A stretch of DNA of 62,000 nucleotides from NCBI GenBank assembly GCA_009746045.1, contig RPFO01000076.1:1626554-1688553 (forward strand). The letters run 5' to 3'. Below the pieces are notes generated by a model, which was not told the origin of the DNA, did not search any database, and saw nothing but the letters and a program-made list of their open reading frames with translations. Position 1 is the first letter of the stretch. Each line of letters starts with the position of its first letter. The translations under genes and the position numbers were made by a program. This document shows positions 52,413 to 61,200 of this stretch, one piece after another. This DNA comes from Mesostigma viride (Eukaryota; Streptophyta; Mesostigmatophyceae; Mesostigmatales; Mesostigmataceae).

Positions 52413-54564
52413 AGGTACAGAATACACTAGTCGGTATGGCACAAGAACTCACGTGTGTCAATGTGTGTGGTATTCTCCTGTGCAGACGGGCTCCCCAAAG
52501 GAGGCCAGTCCCAGCTCCTGCAGCAGCGACAGTCCTTTGGTACACCTGACGCTCCCCGAGTCCCCGGAAGCCGCCCCAAAGGCGGACAGACCGGTGGTGC
52601 ACCACACCCCTCCAGCGTCCCCTGAGGACGGCGCCCCAAAGGCGTTCGCGGCACGGCGGCTGGCAGCACAGGACGACGGAACTTCTCGGGATTCCGGCCG
52701 TGGCAAACGGCTACGCCTGGAAGAAGGAGAGGCGAGGGTAACAATGGACATGGAGGAATTAGCGCGCCAGGCCCGGAACGCCGAGGAGCTCAACAAGGAC
52801 ACCTTCAACCCGAGGATCTTCCTGAGGGATTACGGCATGGAGGACGTGACCCTCGATCGGGCGAGGCAGCGATATGGGAAGTTTCCCTCGAATAACCTCG
52901 CGGCCTCAGCGCTCGGGTGGCCCAACGACAGGCAGGAGGCCTTCCGCGAGATGATGGAGCTCCACTGTGGTTTCAAGGTGGAGACTAGGCGGGAACGCCA
53001 GGGGCAGGTGGTGGTCGGCACGGCCTGGGAGACTCACCAACCCGGGTGTAAGTGCGATGCTTGCATGACCACGCTGACCGCACTCATGGCCTACCCACGA
53101 GTGTTCCTCCTGTTGGTTGCGCCGGGGCTGCGAGAGCGCCTCCGACGCAAATATCACGAATTGCCCCTAGACGGGGCGCTGCGCGGTGCACTCTGCACCG
53201 CTAACGGCCAATACTCCCTGCGGCAGGCATTCGACCGCGTCCTGCAAATGGATGAAGAAGACGCCAACGGTGGGGAGGAGGATCACGACGAGTGGGATGA
53301 CGACGACCTGCCCAACATGTTACCGCCGGCCGCTAGGTCTGACACTCGTGATGGAGAGGGCGCCAGGCGCCCCCCGGGTTTTGAGAACCGCCACCCAGGT
53401 CCCCCGCCGGGTCGCACCGCGCGGGAGGAGATCGCCCACACTCGGCGACATGCGGAACAGGGTGTGCGATTCAGCGGCAGCGGCAGTGACCAGGCGGGAC
53501 CCAGTGGGCGACCCCATGACCGAGGTCGCGATCGGGAGCGTCCCCGTGCCTCCAATGTCCGCCCTGACATGCACGCGTCGGAGAGGTCTTTCCGTCGGGT
53601 CCTCGCAGCAGTGCACGGGCCGGCCCGAGAGGCTGCCCGCCCCGTCGATCGCGTGGCGGCTCCAGAGGCCGCCTGTCCTGCACCACAGGGGATGGCCCCA
53701 ACGGTCACCCCCCTACCTGTACGCGGCCAGACCTCAGAGATGGTTCGCTCCGTAGAGCGCGACCGGGTCCCAGGGCCCGAGCGACCGATGGCGCCGGAAG
53801 GACAGTGGGTGCAGGGAGGTGAGATCCAGCCGAGGGTGGGGCGGGTGGTGTCCTATGGAGGGCAACAGCCCCGCACGGAGGTGGTGATCTTCGACTGGAA
53901 CCTGGCCGGTGTGGTGACTCCCCGGCCGCGTCCTCCCCAGGAATACGAGGGCTTTGTGCTGGAGTTTCCACCTGGTCCCTGGGGTTTCAAGGATCGCGGC
54001 ACCTACCAGGAACAACTTAAAATCCGGCTGCACCCACAACTCCCGTTCCTTCGGCCGCGACAAGTTGCTTCAGGGGGGCTCTGGCCGGTCATTTCCAACG
54101 GCGTGACGATGTATTGCCCGGAGGTTCGGACTTATGACTATTACGTCGCCGGGGCGAAACGCCAGGTCATCCCACCCAAGCTGGCGCCAAACGCGTCTCG
54201 GTTCCTGGCCGGGGTGGCAGATGATTGGATGCTCTCCCATCCGCCCCTCCCCCAAGTCGATTGGATGCTGGTTCCGGCGGTGATGCTGGCGATGGGCGAG
54301 GAGTACATGCGGGTGCATCACTGTGGCGCTGTGGATAAGAGGGTGGCCTCCCTCATCTTCACGGTGCCCGCGTACATGGCCGCGTTCCTGGCCATGTGGC
54401 CTGATGGCTCCTGGGATCGTCTGTCCCTCATCGGGCGACGGGATCCGGGGCCTCCTCAGCAATGGGCATTTGAGGAGGAGCTCATCGCGTACCCGGGTTG
54501 CCATGAGGATCGGGCAACCTCCCGGGGAGAGGCGGCTTACGCCGCCGCCTTGCGCCGTCGCTGA
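52360..54564 (+). CDS. G2 ORF4: 734-residue protein of unknown function in the env position
   Basis: Open frame from ATG 52360 (within the palindromes) to TGA 54564. ATG 52744 (MDMEELARQARNAEELNKD) is a likelier start, as the upstream part is Ser/Pro/Thr-rich filler. Seen: a globular-looking region at about 130-300 with RIFLRDYGMEDVTLDRARQ and a Cys cluster GCKCDAC near 230; an acidic stretch at about 305-325 (EEDHDEWDDDDLPN); an Arg/Pro-rich region at about 330-490; then a second folded-looking region at about 500-734 (VVIFDWNLAGVV, EFPPGPWGFKDRG, MYCPEVRTYDYYVAG, FLAGVADDWMLSHPP). There is no signal peptide and no clear membrane span, so it does not look like an envelope glycoprotein. GC-rich codon use matches gag and pol. 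I do not recognise the family. It might bind RNA or DNA through the basic middle. G1 has lost this region. Confidence 0.8.
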   Translation: MYIHTEVCTYHRYTVHTTGTEYTSRYGTRTHVCQCVWYSPVQTGSPKEASPSSCSSDSPLVHLTLPESPEAAPKADRPVVHHTPPASPEDGAPKAFAARRLAAQDDGTSRDSGRGKRLRLEEGEARVTMDMEELARQARNAEELNKDTFNPRIFLRDYGMEDVTLDRARQRYGKFPSNNLAASALGWPNDRQEAFREMMELHCGFKVETRRERQGQVVVGTAWETHQPGCKCDACMTTLTALMAYPRVFLLLVAPGLRERLRRKYHELPLDGALRGALCTANGQYSLRQAFDRVLQMDEEDANGGEEDHDEWDDDDLPNMLPPAARSDTRDGEGARRPPGFENRHPGPPPGRTAREEIAHTRRHAEQGVRFSGSGSDQAGPSGRPHDRGRDRERPRASNVRPDMHASERSFRRVLAAVHGPAREAARPVDRVAAPEAACPAPQGMAPTVTPLPVRGQTSEMVRSVERDRVPGPERPMAPEGQWVQGGEIQPRVGRVVSYGGQQPRTEVVIFDWNLAGVVTPRPRPPQEYEGFVLEFPPGPWGFKDRGTYQEQLKIRLHPQLPFLRPRQVASGGLWPVISNGVTMYCPEVRTYDYYVAGAKRQVIPPKLAPNASRFLAGVADDWMLSHPPLPQVDWMLVPAVMLAMGEEYMRVHHCGAVDKRVASLIFTVPAYMAAFLAMWPDGSWDRLSLIGRRDPGPPQQWAFEEELIAYPGCHEDRATSRGEAAYAAALRRR

Positions 54565-54856
54565 CTCCCGGAGTGGACCTGTGGGCCCCGTTCGTTTTCT
54601 CTTTTTCTTTCTTTTCTTTTTAACTGTCTCTGCCGGTAGAGACATTGACTACGTCAAGACTTGTCCTTGCGTGGCGAGTTTTGGGGGAATTGGTTTTACT
54701 GGCCCGTTGGAGAACAAGGGTTGGGACATAGTACCCCTATGGTCAACCTGCGGTCGCGAGGATCATCGACCGCTCGGCTACTCAGCATTAAGTGTTGTGT
54801 GTGTTTTCAATTTCCCGTGCTTCTTCACCTCTATGACGGTAGAGACTACCGTCCCC
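54565..54856 (+). other. G2 3' untranslated stretch
   Basis: Between ORF4 and the polypurine tract. Starts with a T/C-rich run (TCTTTTTCTTTCTTTTCTTT at 54598). GGTAGAGAC occurs at 54636 and 54838 as a short direct repeat. No gene seen. Confidence 0.5.
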
Positions 54857-54872
54857 TGGGGAGGGGGAGGAG
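54857..54872 (+). promoter_or_regulatory. G2 polypurine tract
   Basis: GGGGAGGGGGAGGAG immediately before the 3' LTR, the standard primer site for plus-strand DNA. Confidence 0.85.
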
Positions 54873-55548
54873 TGTTGCGTGCCCGACCCTTGGAACGGGC
54901 GCAACAATGGAATAAATTATGTATTTTGGCTTGTTGTCATAGTCCGTAGGACTTTGGGACTCATTTCGGGACGTAATTTGGGAATTGTCCCTTGGTCAGG
55001 ACTTTTGTATGGAACTATGATAGTTTGTGTGATTCGGACTAGTTATTTTGGGCCTAGGTTGATGTATGAGATCTTCTAGGGGCCGGCGCAGTCGCGCCGC
55101 GCTGCGTACTTTACAGCCGGTTAAGATCTTGTATTCATGCGTGGATTCTGTAGGTGAGGGTCGATGTCGACCCGAGGATCTTGTGTGGACTGCATGTTTC
55201 GGAGTTCTCTGGAAGGTCGGCGCCATGTCGGCGCCTCTTGCCAGCTTGGTGGCAGACCTAGGTGAAATTGGTCCGAGGACGAGAGTCTCGTCCTCTTGGT
55301 TCGGAATAAAGTGTGTGTTATCACCTGTCTGAACCTGGGGCATAAATTCCAACTGCATTTGGTAGCTCCATCCTAAATGTGGATTGTGTAGATTAATGCA
55401 ATATTAATCACCGCGAGCCGTAACAGGCCTAAAGCCACGCCTGCTCCGTTAATCCCACTCCCAAAGAGTGGTCGTGGTTAGCCAAGAAGCCGGTGACAAC
55501 CTACCTTAACAATAGGATCTTTCGCACGACCCGGATGGGTTCGTTACA
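54873..55548 (+). repeat. G2 3' LTR
   Basis: 676 bp, same length as the 5' copy. The one difference I could see is GCCTGCTCCG here against GCCTGTTCCG in the 5' LTR. Followed by the GTGCA target duplication. Confidence 0.93.
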
Positions 55549-55553
55549 GTGCA

Positions 55554-55687
55554 CTACAAGGTGCACGTGCACCACCATGATGATGTATCATACCTGAAAG
55601 GCCTGGCATGGGGTGGAAGATGATCATGGCTAGGCAACAGCTAGTAGGGCAAGGCATCTCAGCAGAGAGTAACTCTAGGACTAGGTT
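55554..55687. mobile_element. SR1-related repeat, right half
   Basis: Continues the repeat split by G2: AAGGTGCACGTGCACCACCA, GGCATGGGGTGG and GGCTAGGCAACAGCTAG parallel 17475-17610. Ends near the second CTAGGTT. Confidence 0.6.
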
Positions 55688-55786
55688 ATATCAAGGAGAC
55701 AACCAACGCAGGCCAAAAGTTTATATGGTTAAACAATTAAGTATACAGCTAGTAAACCGTGTAGCCGAATGTAATACGTTGCGTAC

Positions 55787-56257
55787 GTGAGACAACTACT
55801 TAATTTTAGTTTTACTTAATAGTTGTCTCACTTATTAATATTAATTTTAACATTGATACTGATGGGGCCTTATATATTAGTAAGCAATGAGACAACCATT
55901 GAACTTTAAAGATTGAAATTAGTATGATAGTCTGCGACAACGGAGGAGTTTTTCAAGTAGTTGTCTCACTTCATACATGCAAGTAGTTGTCTCACTTCAT
56001 AAAGCAATAAATTAAAATAATTGTCTCACCTAATAAATTAGATGCATGGCGTGCCAACGCGGCCATGCCTTTTCCGGCACATTCTACCTTTGTTTAACCC
56101 AACCTGTCTTTAACTAATAATCACTTTTAATTATCGAAGAGGCAACAAGCGCAGGCCAGACATCGGGAATCACTTCATATTATTAGATGAGACAACATTA
56201 TCAAGCTGGAGACAATAGTATGGTTCTACAGCTCTGTTGCCATGTTAGTTGTCTCAT
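55787..56257. repeat. Cluster of AGTTGTCTCAC motifs, both orientations
   Basis: Eight copies of (A)GTTGTCTCA(C) or its complement at about 55787, 55821, 55887, 55959, 55985, 56020, 56186 and 56247. The first pair forms a stem-loop (arms GTGAGACAACTA / TAGTTGTCTCAC). Isolated copies recur at 59506 and 60256. The spacing is irregular, so this is not a tandem array. Repeated subterminal motifs of this kind are typical transposase-binding sites. Confidence 0.65.
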
Positions 56258-56507
56258 CACAATAGCACAGTTGCTAAACAAGTCGGCCCCCCTTTTATCG
56301 AAGAACGGAGTCAATGCTACGGAGACACAAGTTAGTGCTTCACTGAGTTAATGGCACATGGGCCTTGCCATAAAGAGATTTAAGCCATGGCCTTTTTACG
56401 CAAGTCAAGACGTGACCACTGTTAGGATGCAACGGTACAAGGTCGCCTCAAGTATCAATGAGACCTTGGTGGCAAGGCCTATCTCTACAAAAGAGCTCAC
56501 AAATGCA

Positions 56508-56873
56508 TTATGGATAAAAAAGCGCATGGAATCGCAGCACTGTAGTGAAGGTACCGCAAGGCGCAATCAGTTTCTCAGCCAGAACCAACAGGCGCGTCGA
56601 ATGACATCCCCACTTGTTTGCCATCACCTTGAAAAGGAAATCAGTCTGCTTTCCCATTGCCTCAAGCTGCCCACCCATCTCGTCATCTTCCTCCCACTCT
56701 TCCTCTTCCCCTGTATACTCCTCTCCTGCCTGACCCCCTTCCTGTGACTCGTCCGGCTGCTCGCCTGCCGAGGGTTCACGATCAGGGGCTGCTCTCTTGC
56801 TGCCCCTCGACGACATCGCCGCCGCCCTAACATGTGCGCCGATCTCTTTAGGGCGGGCGTCCTGCAGGGGCAC
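56508..56873 (-). CDS. Acidic protein segment downstream of the SANT-like gene
   Basis: Minus-strand frame of up to 121 residues. From an internal Met (MSSRGSKRAAPDREPSAGEQ) it has a Ser/Pro-rich part, a strongly acidic run (EEYTGEEEEWEEDDE), then a helical part (QLEAMGKQTDFLFKVMANKW). Probably the C-terminal part of, or a second exon for, the gene at 56895-57469, which ends just upstream on the same strand. No family recognised. Confidence 0.4.
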   Translation of the reverse strand: MPLQDARPKEIGAHVRAAAMSSRGSKRAAPDREPSAGEQPDESQEGGQAGEEYTGEEEEWEEDDEMGGQLEAMGKQTDFLFKVMANKWGCHSTRLLVLAEKLIAPCGTFTTVLRFHALFYP

Positions 56874-56894
56874 CTTCCCTTGTTTCTTTTTCGT

Positions 56895-57469
56895 CTAGGC
56901 CAACGCCTCCAAGCCCATCACCACATTGGTCAAATGCAGGATCTCCTGCTCGACATTGGAGTCTGGGTCGTCGAGGTCCACAGGAGAGGCCTTCTTTTGT
57001 TTCAAAGCGGCCTTCAGCGCCTTGTATTGCTTTTGGCATTTGTCCCCTGTGGCTTACCCTTAGGCAGCATGTCTTCGGGTTCGATGAATTCCATGTTTGT
57101 ATCCAGGTCGGCCGCCACCTCGTCCCAGACAATCTGCCGAGGGATTTTTGCGTTCTTGTTGCCCCCCCGGTCCCGCTGGGTGGGCAGCGAGAAGACCACC
57201 ACCCGGCCAGTGTTGAGGCGCTTCAGCAATGCCTGCTTGGCTGGCTTCGACCACTTCATGGCGGCATCATGCGCGCCGCCGTCGTCGCTTGAGGCGCTGT
57301 CAGACATGCGCGCCTTGATCACCAGCGGCGCTGGCAGCATCCATCGCGGCATCATGATCGCCAGTGAGCAGTGGCCGCCATCATAACAGCTAAGTCGCAC
57401 CAGGTTCACCACGCCGCCATCGCGAGCCAAGCTGCCATGCGCCTGACTTACTTTGTCATTTTTGTGCAC
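56895..57469 (-). pseudogene. Myb/SANT-like DNA-binding protein of the 41-bp-TIR transposon
   Basis: Minus strand, ATG 57469 or, more likely, 57307 (MSDSASSDDGGAHDAAMKWS). The pattern W-S-K-P-A-K-Q-A-L-L-K-R-L, then IPRQIVWDEVAADLDTNMEF, then KCQKQYKALKAALKQKKASP is that of a Myb/SANT-like (trihelix-type) domain: first-helix Trp, central W-X-X-V-A, then C-X-X-(K/Q)-(Y/W)-K-X-L-K. The last block is in another frame: the first frame runs to a stop near 57014 and the next, joined near 57050, to TAG at 56895. Either a 1-2 base shift or a very short spliced segment is needed. SANT-like proteins accompany PIF/Harbinger transposases and help them bind DNA. The domain call is from pattern only. Confidence 0.45.
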
Positions 57470-57736
57470 GACAGTCGATGCCAGAATTAAATTTTTTTCC
57501 GTGTTCGAGCAAAGCTAAGCTAAAGTACTGTAAAATGGTCAGGAAAACGGGATTTTTTCTGCCCGGCTAAATTAGATTAGCTTTGGTTTCGGGTCTGAAA
57601 TGGTCCGCCGTCCACGCCCGTCGATGGCCGTCACGGTTACAAACGGTTACGTAACCTTTAAGTCTTGGTTTACGCGGAATCGCTCTTCCAAAGCTAAAGC
57701 TAAAGTCAAAGCTAAAGCTTCTGCAAAAACTCTCTA

Positions 57737-58137
57737 GTTCAAAGTGCGTGTCCTTTGGTCGATCCTTCCCAAATGTTGGACAATGTTGGACAATGTTGGA
57801 CTGGAAGGTTGGCGGCCGGTTCCCGACAGGTTCCTCACCTGTCGGGCCCGCAGTCCAACATTGTCCAACATTCGGGGCAGACGCAAGTAAACAGAACCAG
57901 TGGCAGGCGGGCAGGGGGGGACGACGCGACTACAAAATTAATATTCACGTCCGCTGCTATGGTGGCGCGAACAACTGACTGGGGCGAGAGCATGGCTTGA
58001 CGTATTGGAATGAAAATTTGTAGGCATCATCCATAAGTCTTATAAATGCTATATCCTTAGCCGTGAAGCATTTGAAAATGCGTAGATATGTCTCTAGGTG
58101 ATGTCGCGGTGCAGCAAATCGTGTGGCCGGCCAGGCG
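57737..58137. other. Flank right of the TIR transposon, with inverted TTGGACAATG repeats
   Basis: Three tandem TGTTGGACAA units (57774-57803) and two inverted copies (TTGTCCAACATTGTCCAACA near 57858-57873) bracket an inner inverted pair CCGACAGGT/ACCTGTCGG. The whole of about 57774-57873 could fold as one hairpin. No gene seen. Confidence 0.6.
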
Positions 58138-58287
58138 ATGAAAGTCATGCGACCTCTACTTGTTGCCCGGCAGAAAAAGTTGGGATTTTTGCGCATGGAT
58201 GAGTTCGGCATGTCATTCCTAGCACAGTTGATCATCCATGGCGGCCAGGACATGCTTGAGGTTACGTTCGGGGGGTGGACGTGCTAG
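58138..58287 (+). CDS. Short protein-like ORF, unknown
   Basis: 49 residues, MKVMRPLLVARQKKLGFLRM followed by DEFGMSFLAQLIIHGGQDML and a short tail to TAG. The composition looks like real protein rather than noise, and upstream there is an AG (GGTGCAG, 58123) that could be a splice acceptor. I recognise no family and cannot find neighbouring exons. It could be an exon end or a transposon fragment. Confidence 0.2.
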   Translation: MKVMRPLLVARQKKLGFLRMDEFGMSFLAQLIIHGGQDMLEVTFGGWTC

Positions 58288-61200
58288 CTCCCGCAAACAA
58301 GGTAATCTGCGGTTTCGACCAGGTAGGCAGGTACGCTTTAGCCTTTTAACGTGTCTCAGTGACCGCGCATGTGTCATATATTGTTTCGATATCAGTCTTG
58401 GGGCTGTAATCGAGGCTTCATGACTGTCTTGTTGTTGATTTATTGCATCTGTGCATAGGCTTGTGGTGGTTGGGTAGTAATGCTACCTCGGCCAGATTTT
58501 GGACGAGATTTGACTGCTTTTAGCGTATGCTACAACATCAATGTTGGTAACGACAGATATCGTTTGTAATAATGATTATTGTGATGATACGATGCTTTCA
58601 GTTGCTTAAACAATTCAGGGAGAGTGCTTTTCTGCCCAGTTGTAGGCATGCAAGCTGGCCAAGCCCGCCTTCTTTTTGTGTGTTTGTTGTGTGTTAGAGA
58701 CAATAATTGTTGATGGAGATGCCTGGGATCTGCTTGCTTTAAATCATCAGCAAGTTGCTTCTTTGTTTCTTTCCTTTTTTCTTGTATTTTGAAGTTGTTT
58801 GTAGCGTATATGATGCGTTGGTAATCAGCTCCTTGCATGTGCCTTCTACACGTGCTTTATGCACAATGGCACTATATTTCCAACATTATATTGCATGAGC
58901 TGCTGTTATATATGCTGGAAATGTGTTGGAGGATGCATGTGTGGCCAGCTATGATGTTTTGTGCCACATTGGGATAGGAAACCAAAACGGCAGTGCTAGC
59001 CAACCACGCCCAAAAAACTTGGTCCTATTTTTAGGACTGAGCTATTTTGGGCTTTTTGCTAGCTAGCTTGTGCAGTTCTGTGGCATGTCATGTTGTGAAT
59101 GTATTGATGGCATGCCTGTGATATTAACTAACTGCCTTTGAATTCCAGGGCATACTGATTTGTATAAGTGGTCCATATTGCATGATGTATGTCTCAAATC
59201 CTCAATTTTTCTGTACCCCCTTGGGGTTGGCGCTATTTATAGCACCCAATAGTCATTGATATGGGACCAATGGCATGCCCCCAAATAAATATCAAAGAGA
59301 CAACAAGTGCATATATAACATAAATGCATAAGTAAGTAAGTAAGTACTTGCGTGTCGTGCGCAAAGGCATGCCACGGAGTACTATGCTAATCTCATTAGA
59401 AAAAATAATTGCATGCTTGGTCCCAAGGCGTAGCCATGCAGAAATTGTTTTTATACCGTAAACAAACATAGGATGTTCGATCGATTACGCCATGCGCTCA
59501 GGAATAGTTGTCTCACTTAATGTGTGCAAAGATGTGTCACTCAGTCCATTTTTTAGGAATCAGTGGACACAGTTGAAGGGTTAAAACACATCTTAATTGA
59601 TTTATTGATTAAAATAATTAATTTACACATAGCAGCTTCATTGAATGGGAGCTAATCTTGAATATTGGTTCATACATTTGCAGATGTGAGTTCAGATAGG
59701 CTTTCTCCAGCCGGTGCATTTGAGAATTCAGGGCTGGAGGGCCTGCTCCCCCTGGGCACCTCAATTCCTAACTTCGAATTCACTACATAGATTCCTAATT
59801 CATTCACTATTGTCGAGCATGGGCATGGATACAAAAGCCGCACTGGCCACAAAAGCATATGCACATGCAAGATGCTCGAATTAAGACCATGTCACCATGA
59901 TGTCACCTCGCACACATTAATTGGGCGACACGGACTCAGTTGTAGACTTTTTGGGTAGAGACGGTATAGCTCTCTCATTAGACCAGTACGGTTGCGTGTT
60001 TCATTCCAAAACATGCGTTCTCCATCGTCTGAGAACCAGTATAATTAACATTACGAGGACTGAGTAGGTGATTCATGGGGCGTATGCCATTGGGCAACCA
60101 TGTTACTCAAGAGATACTTATGTAAATTCCCATGATGCCTCATAATCATTCCCGGCCAAACTATTCGTGACACAGTCAAGTGTACATTAATTAATTAATT
60201 GATTCCTGCAACTACTCATGGACTGGCCGCCAGAATGTCTTACTGGTCAGTGCATAGTTGTCTCACACTCTCACTTAATAGAATTACTATATAACCATTA
60301 CCCATTATAACACCACTAGCTCATGAGCCCTTGTCATGCCACAAGCCTGCTTGGATGGAGCCCTGGGCTATGACTACTAAGAAATTACAGAAATTGGTAA
60401 TGTGGCAATCTGTCAAGAGACCTTCCTCAAACACGAACCAACCAGAGAGCAAAAGGCAATTGCACGTGCAAATGCAAGGCGTAATGCAAAGTAATTCTAC
60501 CATGCATTCCACAAATATATCAACGAGAAAGCCCGTTGTAGGAAACCGAGCAAAGTCAGGATTACTAGCATGCATTCAGGACAAGCAGGCTGAAGCATGC
60601 GCAAGGACCAAGTATAAAGCAATGTGCTGGACAAACCGGCCATGCCATAGCCAAGCACTTGCACAACCACGCAAATTCCCTAGCTGGAGCAAACTACTAA
60701 CTTCATACGCAGCAGAAGGAACAAATTAAAGCAAAACATCGTTGTAGCCAAGATTATGGATCCGCATGCAATTTGACTGCCACGCCATGCATGCAATGAT
60801 GCAAAGAACCTTACAGTCTATCTTAGTACCTTGCTTTGTTTATAGGTTTTCGCGATTTTCCACAATATAATGTCGCGACGTGATATGAATATGGTACCCG
60901 GCGGCTGGCGGGATCAAAAACTGATCGACTGCGCGAGAGCCATATTGCGGAAATTCATACTCTGCAGTACTCTGCGCCATCATTCCACGCATGTGTGTTC
61001 AGTTAACCATGATTTGCAACAGTCCACCCGACACGTCGCATCATTGTCTGCCGTTCTAGGTTGTGGGGTTGCAGGTTGCACTCGGTCGATATGCATTAGG
61101 CTGTAGGCTACTGCATATCGATCGCCGACCACCACCTACGCTGCTACCGCAAGTACGTGTGGCCAAAAATGCACCCATGCCACGCGCCCGCGCCAAATTT

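Larger units (their letters stand above)
43967..55548 (+). mobile_element. Ty3/gypsy chromovirus-type LTR retrotransposon G2 (11,582 bp)
   Basis: Full-length element. Its 676-bp LTRs (43967-44642 and 54873-55548) are identical in all but one base that I could see (44529 T against 55435/55442-region C), with a target duplication GTGCA (43962-43966 and 55549-55553). PBS and PPT are present. Order of genes: leader ORF with hybrid-binding-like domain, gag with CCHC knuckle, protease-RT-RNase H, integrase with chromodomain, then a 734-residue ORF of unknown function. The pol order RT-RNase H-integrase is that of Ty3/gypsy. Two 1-base frame breaks (gag N-terminus, RT near 49221) suggest this copy is inactive or carries sequence errors. 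The near-identical LTRs mean insertion was recent. Confidence 0.95.
43042..57736. mobile_element. DNA transposon with 41-bp perfect TIRs, expanded by nested insertions
   Basis: Left end TAGAGAGTTTTTGCAGAAGC... (43042-43082) and right end its exact reverse complement for 41 bp, up to 57736. The inner repeat is AGCTTT/AAAGCT steps, with one extra step on the right. The outer span is 14.7 kb, but 11.6 kb is gypsy G2 and several hundred bp are SR1. The underlying element is therefore roughly 2.5-3 kb. On its minus strand, near the right end, is a gene with a Myb/SANT-like region; near the left end is degenerate coding-like sequence. A SANT-like protein plus a separate transposase is the PIF/Harbinger arrangement, but no DDE motif or 3-bp duplication could be shown, so the superfamily is open. 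Confidence 0.65.

Noticed and set aside
52360-54564. ORF4 as a retroviral-type envelope gene
   Set aside because: Position fits, but there is no signal peptide, no hydrophobic membrane span and no Cys-rich ectodomain pattern.
60331-60729. 132-residue + strand ORF
   Set aside because: No recognisable motif, composition near that of random sequence, no splice or repeat context.
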